This document shows positions 44,585 to 53,656 of a stretch of 64,000 bases of DNA, piece after piece. This stretch comes from Rheinheimera nanhaiensis E407-8 (GTDB taxonomy: Bacteria > Pseudomonadota > Gammaproteobacteria > Enterobacterales > Alteromonadaceae): the NCBI RefSeq assembly GCF_000296695.1, contig NZ_BAFK01000004.1, positions 171,280 to 235,279 on the forward strand, in the 5' to 3' direction. A program made the translations under genes and the position numbers. The notes under the pieces are model-generated. The model searched no databases, was not told where the DNA came from, and saw only the letters and a list, made by a program, of their open reading frames with translations. Positions within the stretch are counted from its first letter, which is position 1, and the number at the start of each line of letters is the position of its first letter.

Positions 44585-45007
44585 ATGCGCGCTATTGTGA
44601 TTACCTTGCTGCTGGGCTTTATGATTAGCTTTAGCAGCCTTGCCGAGCAAAAGAAGACACTGGGTAACTGGGACGTGCACTATATTGCCTTTCCCTCGCC
44701 GCTGTTAACCGCCGAAGTTGCCCAGCAATACCATCTGCAGCGCAGCAAATACAATGGCATTGTGAATATTTCGGTGCTAAATAGCGCCAGCCAGCAGGCA
44801 GAAAAAGTCGCCATCAGCGGCAGTGCGAAAGATTTACAAGGCCGGGTACGTCAGCTGGACTTTACCGAAGTGGTTGAAGGCGATGCAATCTATTATTTGG
44901 CTGAGCTGCCGTTTCACCACGAGCAGCGCTACAGCTTTAGCATTAACCTGCAGCAGGGCAATCAGCAGCAACAGCTTAGCTTTGTGCAAACTTTCTACGT
45001 AGATTAA
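44585..45007 (+). CDS. DUF4426 family exported protein
   Basis: A 140-residue protein with a signal peptide (MRAIVITLLLGFMISFSSLAE) and a beta-rich mature part: KKTLGNWDVHYIAFPSPLLTAEVAQQYHLQRSKYNGIVNISVL, ending LSFVQTFYVD. It fits the DUF4426 family, which commonly sits between yggT and rdgB in Vibrio and Shewanella. Function unknown. Good ribosome site (GAGGTG). Confidence 0.8.
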   Translation: MRAIVITLLLGFMISFSSLAEQKKTLGNWDVHYIAFPSPLLTAEVAQQYHLQRSKYNGIVNISVLNSASQQAEKVAISGSAKDLQGRVRQLDFTEVVEGDAIYYLAELPFHHEQRYSFSINLQQGNQQQQLSFVQTFYVD

Positions 45008-45013
45008 AGCGGC

Positions 45014-45640
45014 ATGATAAGTCAGAAAATCGTCCTGGCCACCGGCAATAAAGGCAAAGTAGCAGAGTTAAGCCAAATGTTAGCGCCCTTTAATTTTGAG
45101 GTGCAGCCACAAACCGAGCTTGGCGTGACCGACGCCGATGAAACCGGCCTGACCTTTATTGAAAACGCCATAATTAAAGCGCGCCATGCTGCTTTAGCTA
45201 CCGGCTTACCGGCGATCGCCGATGATTCTGGCCTGGCCGTAGATGCACTGCAAGGCGCACCCGGCATTTATTCTGCCCGTTATGCCGGCGAAGGCGCGAC
45301 CGACAGCGATAACATCAACAAGCTGCTCGATGCGCTGAATACTGTGCCCGAGCATCAGCGCGGCGCGCAGTTTCATTGTGTGCTGGTGTATTTGCGCCAC
45401 GCAGAAGATCCTACGCCACTGGTGTGCCACGGTGTCTGGCCCGGCATTATTACTCTCTCGCCAGCCGGCAATGGCGGCTTTGGTTATGATCCGGTATTTT
45501 TTGTACCCTCAGAAGGCTGCACCAGCGCCGAGCTTAGCCGCGAGCGCAAGGCTCAGCTTAGCCACCGTGGTCAGGCACTGGCACAACTTATCGCCCTGCT
45601 CAGCCAGGTAAGTCACTCAGCCAGGCAGGTCAGTAACTAG
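45014..45640 (+). CDS. rdgB: RdgB/HAM1 non-canonical purine NTP pyrophosphatase
   Basis: A 208-residue enzyme that hydrolyses dITP, XTP and related nucleotides to monophosphates, preventing their incorporation into DNA. Motifs: [51 protein letters not shown] and LSHRGQAL. Its stop overlaps the hemW start (TAGTG). Confidence 0.95.
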   Translation: MISQKIVLATGNKGKVAELSQMLAPFNFEVQPQTELGVTDADETGLTFIENAIIKARHAALATGLPAIADDSGLAVDALQGAPGIYSARYAGEGATDSDNINKLLDALNTVPEHQRGAQFHCVLVYLRHAEDPTPLVCHGVWPGIITLSPAGNGGFGYDPVFFVPSEGCTSAELSRERKAQLSHRGQALAQLIALLSQVSHSARQVSN

Positions 45641-46782
45641 TGGCGCTGCAACTGCCGCCACTGGCGCTGTACATTCATATTCCGTGGTGTATACAAAAAT
45701 GCCCTTACTGCGACTTTAACTCCCACGCGGTAAAACAAGGTATTCCGGAGCAGGAATATATCGCTCATGTGCTGGCCGATTTAGATCAGGATCTGCCCTT
45801 AGTGAAAGGCCGCAGTATCAGCAGCATCTTTATCGGTGGCGGCACACCCAGTGTTTTTTCCGCCTCTGGCATTGCCCAGATCCTAACTGGCGTTAAGCAG
45901 CGTATACACTGCACAGACGATATGGAAGTGACCATGGAAGCCAACCCCGGCACGGTAGAAGCCGACCGGTTTGCCGGCTATGTGGCAGGCGGTGTGACGC
46001 GTTTTTCCATTGGTGTACAAAGCTTTCAGACGGCGCAATTAAAAGCGCTGGGGCGTATTCACGACAGTGCTGAAGCCATACGGGCCGCTAAACTGGCACA
46101 GCAGCTACCACTTAAAAGCTTTAACCTCGATTTAATGCATGGCCTGCCGCAGCAGGATATAGCTGGTGCGCTGGCCGATTTACAGCAAGCAATAGGCTTA
46201 AACCCACCGCATTTATCCTGGTATCAGCTCACCATAGAGCCCAACACGGCATTTGCCTCACGCCCGCCGGTGCTGCCGCCAGACGATACGCTGTGGGACA
46301 TTCAGCAGCAAGGGCTGGCGCTGCTGCAGCAGCATGGCTACCAACAATATGAAATTTCAGCCTACGCCAGGGCTGGCCAGCAGTGCCGGCATAACCTGAA
46401 CTACTGGCGCTATGGCGATTATTTGGGTATTGGCTGTGGCGCACACGGTAAAATTACCCTGCCCTCGCGTAACAGCATTTTACGCACGGTAAAGATTAAA
46501 CACCCTAAAGGCTATATGGATATTAGCCGGGGCTATACTGACAGCCGCGAGCAGGTCGAGCCGGACGACAGACCCTTTGAGTTTTTTATGAACCGGTTTC
46601 GCCTGCTTGAACCCTGCCCCAAAGCCGACTTTAGCGCTTACACCGGCTTGCCGCTGAGCCATATTGATAAGGCCATAACCGAAGCCGCACAAAAAGGCTT
46701 GCTAACTGTCAGCGACAGCCACTGGCAAATTACCGATAAAGGCGCACGCTATTTAAACGATTTACTGACCCTGTTTATTTAA
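45640..46782 (+). CDS. hemW: Radical SAM haem chaperone HemW
   Basis: A 380-residue radical SAM protein of the HemN-like family. The cluster motif is WCIQKCPYCDF (C17, C21, C24), with IFIGGGTPSVF, TMEANPGTVEADRF, and the C-terminal HemN domain (FEFFMNRFRLLEP). HemW transfers haem rather than performing coproporphyrinogen oxidation. The start is GTG overlapping the rdgB stop. Confidence 0.92.
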   Translation: MALQLPPLALYIHIPWCIQKCPYCDFNSHAVKQGIPEQEYIAHVLADLDQDLPLVKGRSISSIFIGGGTPSVFSASGIAQILTGVKQRIHCTDDMEVTMEANPGTVEADRFAGYVAGGVTRFSIGVQSFQTAQLKALGRIHDSAEAIRAAKLAQQLPLKSFNLDLMHGLPQQDIAGALADLQQAIGLNPPHLSWYQLTIEPNTAFASRPPVLPPDDTLWDIQQQGLALLQQHGYQQYEISAYARAGQQCRHNLNYWRYGDYLGIGCGAHGKITLPSRNSILRTVKIKHPKGYMDISRGYTDSREQVEPDDRPFEFFMNRFRLLEPCPKADFSAYTGLPLSHIDKAITEAAQKGLLTVSDSHWQITDKGARYLNDLLTLFI

Positions 46783-46878
46783 CGAGGTGGGGTGTAGCGC
46801 CGCTTAACTGCGATAGTTGGACGGTTAGTCTGGCCACTCTGACGTAGAATAAGGTTAAACAAAACACAGGGAACTGAC

Positions 46879-48720
46879 ATGAAAGCATTTAATTTGCGCC
46901 GGCTGGCGCTGCCATTGGCGATAAGCGCAGCCTTACTAAACGGCTGCGGCCCGCAGCAAAGTACCGCGCCTGTACCAGAGCAGGTTCAGCAGCCACAGCA
47001 GAGCGAGAACGAAAAAGCCAATGCGCTGTTTGAACAAATTTTTATGGATAATGTGCGGCGCGATCCTGTGCTGCAAACCCGGCTGGGTATTAAAGATGAT
47101 TACGATAAATGGCGCGATCTGTCTGACGCGCATTTTGACGCCGGCTTAGCGCTAACCCGCCAGCACCTGACGCTGCTTGAGGCCATTGACAGTAGCAAGT
47201 TAGACGACGCCACCCGCGTCAGTTACCTGTTAATGCAGCGTAATTTAGAGCAAGAGCTGGCTGATGCCAAATGGCGCCTGTACAGCTACCCGGTCAACCA
47301 GATGTTTGGTACCCACTCGCAGGTGCCGTCTTTACTGATTAACCAGCACAGCATCAGTGATGAGCACGATGCCAAAGCTTATATCGCCCGGTTAAATGCA
47401 GTACCTGCACTGTTTAGCCAACTGCAACAACAACTAGAGCAGCGCGCCAAAGCGGGTATTATCGCGCCTAAGTTTGTTTTTGCCCATGTGATTTCCGCCA
47501 GTGAAAATGTGATTAAAGGTGCGCCTTTTGATGCTGGCGAACCCAGCACCCTACTGGCCGATTTCAGTAAAAAAGTAACGGCACTGGCGCTTGATGATAA
47601 CAGCAAAAAACTGCTGCAGGACGAGGCCACCGTGGCACTACTGACCAGTGTAAAACCGGCCTATACCAGCCTTATCAGCTACTTACGGCAGCTGGAGCAG
47701 CAAGCTGACACTGTTGATGGCGTTTGGCGTTTTAAAGACGGTGAGCAGTTTTATAACAATGCACTTAAACGCACCACCACTACAGATTTGACCGCAGAGC
47801 AAATTCACCAGCTTGGGCTGGACGAAGTAGCACGTATTCATAGCGAAATGCGCGCCATTATGCAGCAAACCGGCTTTGACGGTGACTTAAAAGCCTTTTT
47901 CCACTTTATGCAAAACGATCCGCAGTTTTATTACCCGGATACCGCTGAGGGCAAAGCAGCGTATTTAGCCGACGCGACGGCGGTAATAGACCATATGCGC
48001 ACCCGGCTGGATGAGCTGTTTCTGGTCAAACCCAAAGCAGAGATGATTGTTAAAGCAGTAGAGCCGTTTCGGGAGCAAACAGCCGGTAAAGCGTTTTACC
48101 AGCAGCCGTCAATGGATGGCTCACGCCCGGGCATTTATTACGCTAATTTATACCGCATGAGCGATATGCCCAAATACGAGCTGGAAGCGCTGGCCTACCA
48201 CGAGGGCATACCCGGCCATCATATGCAGCTGGCCATCGCGCAAGAGTTGACTGAAATGCCTAAGTTTCGCCGCTTTGGCGGCTACACGGCCTATATCGAA
48301 GGCTGGGGTTTATACACTGAATTGCTGCCAAAAGAAATTGGCCTGTATCAGGATCCCTACTCTGACTTTGGCCGCTTAGCCATGGAGCTGTGGCGCGCTT
48401 GCCGCCTGGTGGTTGACACCGGTATCCATGCGAAAAAATGGAGCCGCGAACAGGCTATTCAGTACCTGCTGGACAATACACCAAACACCGAAACCGCTAT
48501 TGAAAAAGCCATAGAGCGTTATATCGTGATGCCCTCGCAAGCCACAGCCTATAAAGTGGGCATGATTAAAATTATTGAACTGCGCGAAAAAGCCAAAACC
48601 GCGCTGGGCGATAAGTTTGATATCCGTAAATTCCATGATGTGGTGCTAAAAAACGGCGCCGTACCGTTGGATGTACTGGAGCAACTGGTCGACGAGTATA
48701 TTGCTGCAACAGCAGCCTAA
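46879..48720 (+). CDS. DUF885 family lipoprotein (putative metallopeptidase)
   Basis: A 613-residue exported lipoprotein with lipobox LLNGC (C23) in the signal MKAFNLRRLALPLAISAALLNGC. The remainder matches DUF885 proteins: FEQIFMDNVRRDPVLQTRLG near the start, RPGIYYANLYRMSDMPKYELEALAYHEGIPGHHMQLAIAQE (split across about 415-455) with the HExxxGHH metal site, and GGYTAYIEGWGLYTELL. Relatives appear to be zinc peptidases; substrates are unknown. A stem-loop terminator follows. Confidence 0.85.
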   Translation: MKAFNLRRLALPLAISAALLNGCGPQQSTAPVPEQVQQPQQSENEKANALFEQIFMDNVRRDPVLQTRLGIKDDYDKWRDLSDAHFDAGLALTRQHLTLLEAIDSSKLDDATRVSYLLMQRNLEQELADAKWRLYSYPVNQMFGTHSQVPSLLINQHSISDEHDAKAYIARLNAVPALFSQLQQQLEQRAKAGIIAPKFVFAHVISASENVIKGAPFDAGEPSTLLADFSKKVTALALDDNSKKLLQDEATVALLTSVKPAYTSLISYLRQLEQQADTVDGVWRFKDGEQFYNNALKRTTTTDLTAEQIHQLGLDEVARIHSEMRAIMQQTGFDGDLKAFFHFMQNDPQFYYPDTAEGKAAYLADATAVIDHMRTRLDELFLVKPKAEMIVKAVEPFREQTAGKAFYQQPSMDGSRPGIYYANLYRMSDMPKYELEALAYHEGIPGHHMQLAIAQELTEMPKFRRFGGYTAYIEGWGLYTELLPKEIGLYQDPYSDFGRLAMELWRACRLVVDTGIHAKKWSREQAIQYLLDNTPNTETAIEKAIERYIVMPSQATAYKVGMIKIIELREKAKTALGDKFDIRKFHDVVLKNGAVPLDVLEQLVDEYIAATAA

Positions 48721-48737
48721 CTGGCAAGCTGATAGAA

Positions 48738-48769
48738 GCAGTCGGCCAATAGGCCGGCTGCCTCTTTGT
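48738..48769 (+). terminator. Terminator after the DUF885 gene
   Basis: GCAGTCGGCC (48738-48747) pairs with GGCCGGCTGC (48752-48761) over ten positions with one T-G wobble and an AATA loop, followed by CTCTTTGT. It lies between convergent genes. Confidence 0.7.
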
Positions 48770-48782
48770 CACTACACCGAAA

Positions 48783-49193
48783 TTAACACACTGCATTTAG
48801 TTGAAGTAAATCCCACTTATTACCGTATAGGTCTTCAAACACCGCTACGGTGCCATAAGGCTCTTCGCGGGGTAATTCGTTAAACTGCACACCTTTAGCT
48901 ACCATAGCCTGGTAGTCACGCCAGAAGTCATTAGTGTGTAAAAACAAAAATACCCGCCCACCGGCCTGATTACCAACTACTGCAGTTTGCTCAGGCTTGC
49001 GGGCTTTGGCCAACAGCAGGTTAGCGCCATTGCTCCCGGGTGGGCTTAACTGTACCCAGCGTTTGCCTGCACCTAAATCGGTATCTTGCAGTAATACAAA
49101 GCCCATTTTAGTTGTGTAGAACGCTATCGCCTCGTCATAGTCATGTACCAGCAGGGCAACACTGCCCAAGTGTTGTTTTATCGTATCGGCCAT
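48783..49193 (-). CDS. VOC superfamily (glyoxalase/bleomycin-resistance-like) protein
   Basis: A 136-residue two-repeat betaalphabeta-betabetabeta protein: HLGSVALLVHDYDEAIAFYTTKMGFVLLQDTDLGAGKRWVQLSPPG, then FLHTNDFWRDYQAMVAKGVQF and AVFEDLYGNKWDLLQL. Metal-ligand positions are consistent with the fold (His near the N-terminus, Glu near the C-terminus). The exact enzyme class cannot be told. It has its own ribosome site (GGGAAAG) and lies 73 bases after the FMN reductase stop on the same strand, so it may be an extension of that operon. Confidence 0.8.
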   Translation of the reverse strand: MADTIKQHLGSVALLVHDYDEAIAFYTTKMGFVLLQDTDLGAGKRWVQLSPPGSNGANLLLAKARKPEQTAVVGNQAGGRVFLFLHTNDFWRDYQAMVAKGVQFNELPREEPYGTVAVFEDLYGNKWDLLQLNAVC

Positions 49194-49266
49194 AGTACTT
49201 TCCCGTTATATCAGTTGACGCCAAGTCTAGGGGCTGGGGTTAATAACACAAGCGAAAAACAGCAGG

Positions 49267-49815
49267 CTAGGCGGCCTGCTGCTGGATATGTTGTTGTAGC
49301 TTTAGTGCAGCCTGCTGCAGCTGAATAAATACGGCACTGTCTTTTACCAGTTGCGCGTCCTGGTCAAACACCTGATAAAAGTTAGCAACCGACACGGCGC
49401 CCGTCAGCTGAGCGCCCATGTAGGGGGCGGCGTTGACAGCTGTTTGCAGCACACTCTGCGCCCCGCCCGGCCCGGGTGCGGCAGCAAGAAACAGCGCCGG
49501 CTTGTGCTGAAAAATATGCCGCTTTGAGCGTGAGGCCCAGTCGTACAAGTTTTTAAACGCTGCGGTGAAGTTACCGTTGTGTTCGGCAAAGGCCACAATC
49601 AGACCATCAGCAACGGCAATACGCTGTAAGAAAGCCGTTACCTGTTCCGGTACACCCAGCGCGTGTTCACGCTGTTCGCTGTAAACCGGCAAATCATAAT
49701 CATCAAGCTTAAGTGTTTCCACTTTGGCCTGCGGCAGTAATCTGGCGGTGCTCAGGGCAAGCTGCTGATTAATAGACTGAGGGTTATTGCTGGCAGCAAA
49801 AGCAAGGATCTTCAT
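49267..49815 (-). CDS. NADPH-dependent FMN reductase family protein
   Basis: A 182-residue flavodoxin-fold reductase. The FMN-phosphate loop is AASNNPQSINQQLA, followed by LDDYDLPVYSEQRE, VAFAEHNGNFTAAFKNLYDWASR and ALFLAAAPGPGGAQSVL, the usual NADPH_FMN_red signatures. Such enzymes reduce FMN, quinones or azo compounds. It overlaps the upstream VOC gene by four bases, has a strong AGGAGG site, and so belongs to the predicted SoxR-controlled operon. Confidence 0.85.
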   Translation of the reverse strand: MKILAFAASNNPQSINQQLALSTARLLPQAKVETLKLDDYDLPVYSEQREHALGVPEQVTAFLQRIAVADGLIVAFAEHNGNFTAAFKNLYDWASRSKRHIFQHKPALFLAAAPGPGGAQSVLQTAVNAAPYMGAQLTGAVSVANFYQVFDQDAQLVKDSAVFIQLQQAALKLQQHIQQQAA

Positions 49816-50261
49816 AGTGCCTCCTGCTCGTTACGCAGAGCTTTGTCCTGATTCAAATTGCGCTGTTGCGGCAGATCGCTTAAATACTCGACAAATTCCA
49901 CTTCAAAACCGGCCGGATCAATAAAATACACATTTTTGCGATAAGGCTCGGTTGCGCCCGGTTTGGCAATAGCATAACCGGCGCTTTGTAAGCGGTTGAT
50001 AACCGCCGCCAGATTGTTGGTGACATAAGCAAAATGCGCCAGCCCCACACTGTGGCCTTCCAGCTTACGGTTTAGCCCCTCACCGTGGTCGCTTAGCGCC
50101 AGGTAGTGGTAGTCATCGCCAAAATGCAGCCATTTGCGTGGTTTACCATACCATTCGCCATGGCCTTCATCACGGATGCGCCAGTGTGGAAAGGCAGCGC
50201 GGTAAAAATGCAGCATGGCGTCCATGTCGGCCACTACCAGATTAACGTGTTCTAAATACAT
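49812..50261 (-). CDS. VOC family protein, first gene of a predicted SoxR-controlled operon
   Basis: A 149-residue VOC-fold protein: MYLEHVNLVVADMDAMLHFYRAAFPHWRIRD is split into the typical first strand-helix unit, with HSVGLAHFAYVTNNLAAVINRLQSAGY and VYFIDPAGFEVEFVEYL forming the second. It resembles dioxygenase or glyoxalase members without allowing a specific call. An AAGGAGA ribosome site precedes the ATG, and a SoxR-type promoter lies 31-61 bases upstream. Together with the FMN reductase it may detoxify redox-cycling compounds. Confidence 0.82.
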   Translation of the reverse strand: MYLEHVNLVVADMDAMLHFYRAAFPHWRIRDEGHGEWYGKPRKWLHFGDDYHYLALSDHGEGLNRKLEGHSVGLAHFAYVTNNLAAVINRLQSAGYAIAKPGATEPYRKNVYFIDPAGFEVEFVEYLSDLPQQRNLNQDKALRNEQEAL

Positions 50262-50291
50262 ACAGGGTCTCCTTGCATTAAGTTAGCCAGC

Positions 50292-50322
50292 AGGGTAAAA
50301 CCTAAACCTAAGTTAAGGTAAA
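50292..50322 (-). promoter_or_regulatory. SoxR box within a 19-bp-spaced promoter
   Basis: Read on the minus strand: TTTACC (-35), exactly 19 bases, TACCCT (-10). The overlong spacer is the hallmark of MerR/SoxR-activated promoters. It contains a dyad; on the plus strand 50300-50319 reads ACCTAAACCTAAGTTAAGGT, whose eight-base halves match with one mismatch and follow the SoxR pattern CCTCAAGTT-N-CTTGAGG loosely. It directs transcription to the VOC/FMN-reductase operon and lies beside divergent soxR. Confidence 0.75.
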
Positions 50323-50357
50323 GTACTTTTTGCATCTTAGTAAAATCGGAGCAATGC

Positions 50358-50840
50358 ATGTCAGAAGCAACATGGAGTGTGGGGCGGGTAGCAAAACGCT
50401 GTGGCGTGAAAGTCAGCACCCTGCATTTTTACGAGCAAAAAGGCCTGATTAAAAGCTGGCGTAACGCGGGCAATCAGCGCCGCTATAAACCGGATGTTTT
50501 GCGCCGCATTGCAGTGATTAAAGCCGCGCAGCAGATGGGTATTAGTTTGGAAGAAGTAAAGCAGGCGTTGTTATCGCTGCCGGATAACCGCACGCCAACG
50601 GTAGAAGACTGGCGAGACTTATCAAAGAACTGGCAACACATGTTGAACGCCCGCATTGCCTATCTGCAGAGGCTAAGGGACTACCTGACCAGCTGCATTG
50701 GTTGCGGCTGCCTGAGTATGCACAGCTGCCCGTTGTATAACCCGGACGATACCCTGGCCCAGCAGGGCAGCGGTGCGGTGATCCTGCAGCAGGCGGCAAA
50801 GCAGTGCCTGGTTGCTACGCCTGACGCCAACGACGGCTAA
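50358..50840 (+). CDS. soxR: Redox-sensing transcriptional activator SoxR
   Basis: A 160-residue MerR-family activator with a 2Fe-2S cluster. The winged helix-turn-helix is SVGRVAKRCGVKVSTLHFYEQKGLI (7-31), followed by the dimer helix and the cluster loop C113-IG-C116-G-C118-LSMHS-C124, identical in spacing to E. coli SoxR. It should be activated when the cluster is oxidised by redox-cycling drugs or nitric oxide. No soxS is nearby, so it probably acts directly on targets, as in non-enteric bacteria. The last 26 bases overlap the P-type ATPase gene end on the other strand. Confidence 0.95.
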   Translation: MSEATWSVGRVAKRCGVKVSTLHFYEQKGLIKSWRNAGNQRRYKPDVLRRIAVIKAAQQMGISLEEVKQALLSLPDNRTPTVEDWRDLSKNWQHMLNARIAYLQRLRDYLTSCIGCGCLSMHSCPLYNPDDTLAQQGSGAVILQQAAKQCLVATPDANDG

Positions 50841-53496
50841 GCCACTTTTCCAGTTCCAGGATAAGAAACACTCCTATCGCCACGGCCACACAAAGCAGAC
50901 CGTGACTAAAGCTTAACGGCTGACTGTGAAACAGCTGCTGTAACAACGGCAGATAGGTAAAGGCTAACTGCAAGCCAAATACGATAGCCACAGCAATAAG
51001 CACCGCCTGAGTGCCTTTGACCCCCTGCCACGACAGCGAAGGCCCCTGCATATAGCGCACACTAAACAAATACCATACCTCCATGGCGACCAACGTATTG
51101 ACGGCCATGGTGCGGGCGTATTCGACACTGAGCTGCTGTGCAATGGCCCAGTTAAACACGGCGAAAATGCCCGCGGTAAACAGCATAGAAACCAGCACAA
51201 TACGCCACAGCACAAAACGCGAAACTAAGGCTTCATTTACCCGCCTTGGCGGGCGGCGCATCAGGTTAGACTCAGCCGGTTCAAACGCCAGCGCCAGCGC
51301 CAACCCAATGGAGCTGACCATATTTACCCATAGAATTTGCAACGGCATTATCGGCAGGGTTAAGGCAAACAGCAGCGCCAGCACAATGGCCAGTGACTCG
51401 CCACCGTTTACCGGCAGCAAAAAAGCAATGGCTTTTTTCAGGTTGTCATACACATTACGCCCGGCCGCCACGGCGCTGGCAATAGTGGCAAAGTTGTCAT
51501 CCAGCAGTACCATTTCACTGGCATCACGTGCCGCTTCGGTACCGCCCTGCCCCATAGCAATGCCCACGTCGGCACGTTTGAGTGCCGGTGCGTCATTAAC
51601 GCCATCGCCAGTCATGGCAACCACTTCTCCCTGCTGTTGCAATGCACTGACTAACCGCAGCTTATGCTCTGGCGTGGTGCGGGCAAATACGGCGGTATGT
51701 TGCACAGCCTGCCTAAGCTCGGTATCCGTTAACTTGTCCAGTTCATAGCCGCTTAACACTGTGGCGGCATCAGCAAGACCAAGCTGGCTGGCAATAGCCG
51801 CCGCCGTTGCAGCATGATCGCCGGTAATCATTTTTACCCGTACACCGGCTTGCTGACAGTCGGCAATAGCACTGATGGCTTCAGGCCGTGGCGGGTCAAT
51901 CAGGCCAACCAGTCCTAACAGCAACACCCCCTGCTGCAGATCACGCTCATTTAACAGGGTTTGCTGATGGCTTAAGCATTTCACCGCCAGCGCCAGCACA
52001 CGCTGGCCAGCGGCGGCTATCTGATTAACCTGCTGCTGCCAATAATGGCTGTCCAGCGCCACAGCGCCGTTAGCACTGTAGTAACCCTGACACTTGGCCA
52101 GTACGGCTTCGGGAGCGCCTTTGATAAACACATAAGCATGGCCCTGATGGTCGCTGTGCAGAGTTGCCATATATTTGTGCGCTGCATCAAAGGGGATCTC
52201 ATCATGCCGCGGGTAGGCTTGCATTTGCTCGCGCTGCGCCAGGCCATGCTTTTGGGCTAACACCAAAAGGGCCGCTTCCATCGGATCGCCCTGGATCTGC
52301 CGTGCCTCTGCTGTTGCGCCTTGTGTTAAACGCGCGTCGTTACACAATAAAGCGCAGCGACACAGCCAGTCCAGCGTCTGGCGGTCTGCGGCGTTATCAA
52401 CGCCATCAATATGCCCACTGGCCTGATAGCCTTTGCCACTAACCTTAAGCCGCGCAGCAGCTAACTGCACCGTCGTTACCATCATCTCGTTTAGTGTCAG
52501 GGTGCCGGTTTTATCAGAGCAAATCACCGACACCGCCCCTAAGGTCTCCACCGCCGGCAAGCGGCGAATAATGGCGTTACGCCTGGCCATACGGGTAACA
52601 CCAATGGCCAGGGCTATGGTTAAAATAGTTGGTAAGCCTTCCGGAATGGCGGCCACTACCAGGCTAACCACCGCCATAAATAAATAACTCAGCGCATAAT
52701 CTCTGAAGTAGCCCAGTACAAACACCAGCCCGGCGACCGACAACACCGCCAGGGTTAAATAACGGGCAAATTGCGCCATTTGCTGCAGCAAGGGGGTAGT
52801 CAACAGTTGCACCTTCGTCAGCAACTGGTTAATGCGGCCAAGCTCGGTATCGCTGCCGGTCGCCACCACTAATGCCAGCGCCCGTCCCTGGGTCACCAGG
52901 GTGCCGCTGTAGACCATATTGCGCCGGTCAGCCAGCGCGACCACACCGGTCAGGACATCGCTATGCTTACTTAGCGCTACCGACTCACCGGTTAATGCCG
53001 CTTCCTGCACCTGCAGGTTATACACCTGCAACAGACGCATATCAGCGGGCACTTTATCGCCGGCTTCCAGTATCACAATATCACCGGGCACCAGCTCGCT
53101 GGCGTCCAGCTGTCGCGTTTCCCCATCGCGAAGCACGCGGGCCCGGTTGCAAAGCAAGGCGCCAATTGCCGACAGCGCTTTTTCTGCCTGGCCTTCCTGC
53201 ACAAAACCGATAATGCCATTTACCAGCACTACCGCCAGGATCACCGCCATATCCAGGTATTCTGACAAGAACAGCGCCAGCGCCGCCGCAACTAACAAGA
53301 CGTAAATCAGCAGGTTGTTAAACTGGCGCAAAAAGCGGCGCCAGGCAGGCGCCGGCGGTTTTACCGGTAACAGGTTAGCGCCATAGCGCTGGCGCGCAGC
53401 CACTACCTGCGCATCGGTTAAGCCTGATGTTACGCCTACCTGATACTGCTGGCACAGCTCGTTTGCCGTTTGTTGATACGCTTCAGTTACCGACAT
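50815..53496 (-). CDS. Cation-transporting P-type ATPase (P2-like, ion uncertain)
   Basis: An 893-residue P-type pump. N-terminal cation-ATPase domain (GLTDAQVVAARQRYGANLLP), actuator TGES (169-172), PEGLP in M4 (285-289), phosphorylated aspartate D328 in CSDKTGTLT, hinge TGDGVNDAPALKRADVGIAMG, and six C-terminal helices. The form is that of P2A/P2B-type pumps. However, the M6 segment reads NMVSSIGLALALAFEPAE and lacks the Asp that binds Ca2+ in SERCA and Pmr1-type pumps, so a Ca2+ assignment would be unsafe. Divergent from the CorA-like gene. Confidence 0.88.
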   Translation of the reverse strand: MSVTEAYQQTANELCQQYQVGVTSGLTDAQVVAARQRYGANLLPVKPPAPAWRRFLRQFNNLLIYVLLVAAALALFLSEYLDMAVILAVVLVNGIIGFVQEGQAEKALSAIGALLCNRARVLRDGETRQLDASELVPGDIVILEAGDKVPADMRLLQVYNLQVQEAALTGESVALSKHSDVLTGVVALADRRNMVYSGTLVTQGRALALVVATGSDTELGRINQLLTKVQLLTTPLLQQMAQFARYLTLAVLSVAGLVFVLGYFRDYALSYLFMAVVSLVVAAIPEGLPTILTIALAIGVTRMARRNAIIRRLPAVETLGAVSVICSDKTGTLTLNEMMVTTVQLAAARLKVSGKGYQASGHIDGVDNAADRQTLDWLCRCALLCNDARLTQGATAEARQIQGDPMEAALLVLAQKHGLAQREQMQAYPRHDEIPFDAAHKYMATLHSDHQGHAYVFIKGAPEAVLAKCQGYYSANGAVALDSHYWQQQVNQIAAAGQRVLALAVKCLSHQQTLLNERDLQQGVLLLGLVGLIDPPRPEAISAIADCQQAGVRVKMITGDHAATAAAIASQLGLADAATVLSGYELDKLTDTELRQAVQHTAVFARTTPEHKLRLVSALQQQGEVVAMTGDGVNDAPALKRADVGIAMGQGGTEAARDASEMVLLDDNFATIASAVAAGRNVYDNLKKAIAFLLPVNGGESLAIVLALLFALTLPIMPLQILWVNMVSSIGLALALAFEPAESNLMRRPPRRVNEALVSRFVLWRIVLVSMLFTAGIFAVFNWAIAQQLSVEYARTMAVNTLVAMEVWYLFSVRYMQGPSLSWQGVKGTQAVLIAVAIVFGLQLAFTYLPLLQQLFHSQPLSFSHGLLCVAVAIGVFLILELEKWLSRRWRQA

Positions 53497-53656
53497 AAAG
53501 GTTCCGGGTTGCTTAGGCTAACCTAACCATAGCAAGCGTAGCGGGCAATAGCGCTGCGCCAGATCAAAAAAATGGCCATCGGTCACTGGCGGCTTATTTG
53601 CCAGCGTCCGGGGTTTACGGGTATGCTGTAAACACAGGCAACTGCTGGAAAATGCT

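Noticed and set aside
51083..51748. 221-codon plus-strand frame inside the P-type ATPase gene
   Set aside because: Antisense shadow of a conserved pump; Ser/Ala-rich product without a start signal.
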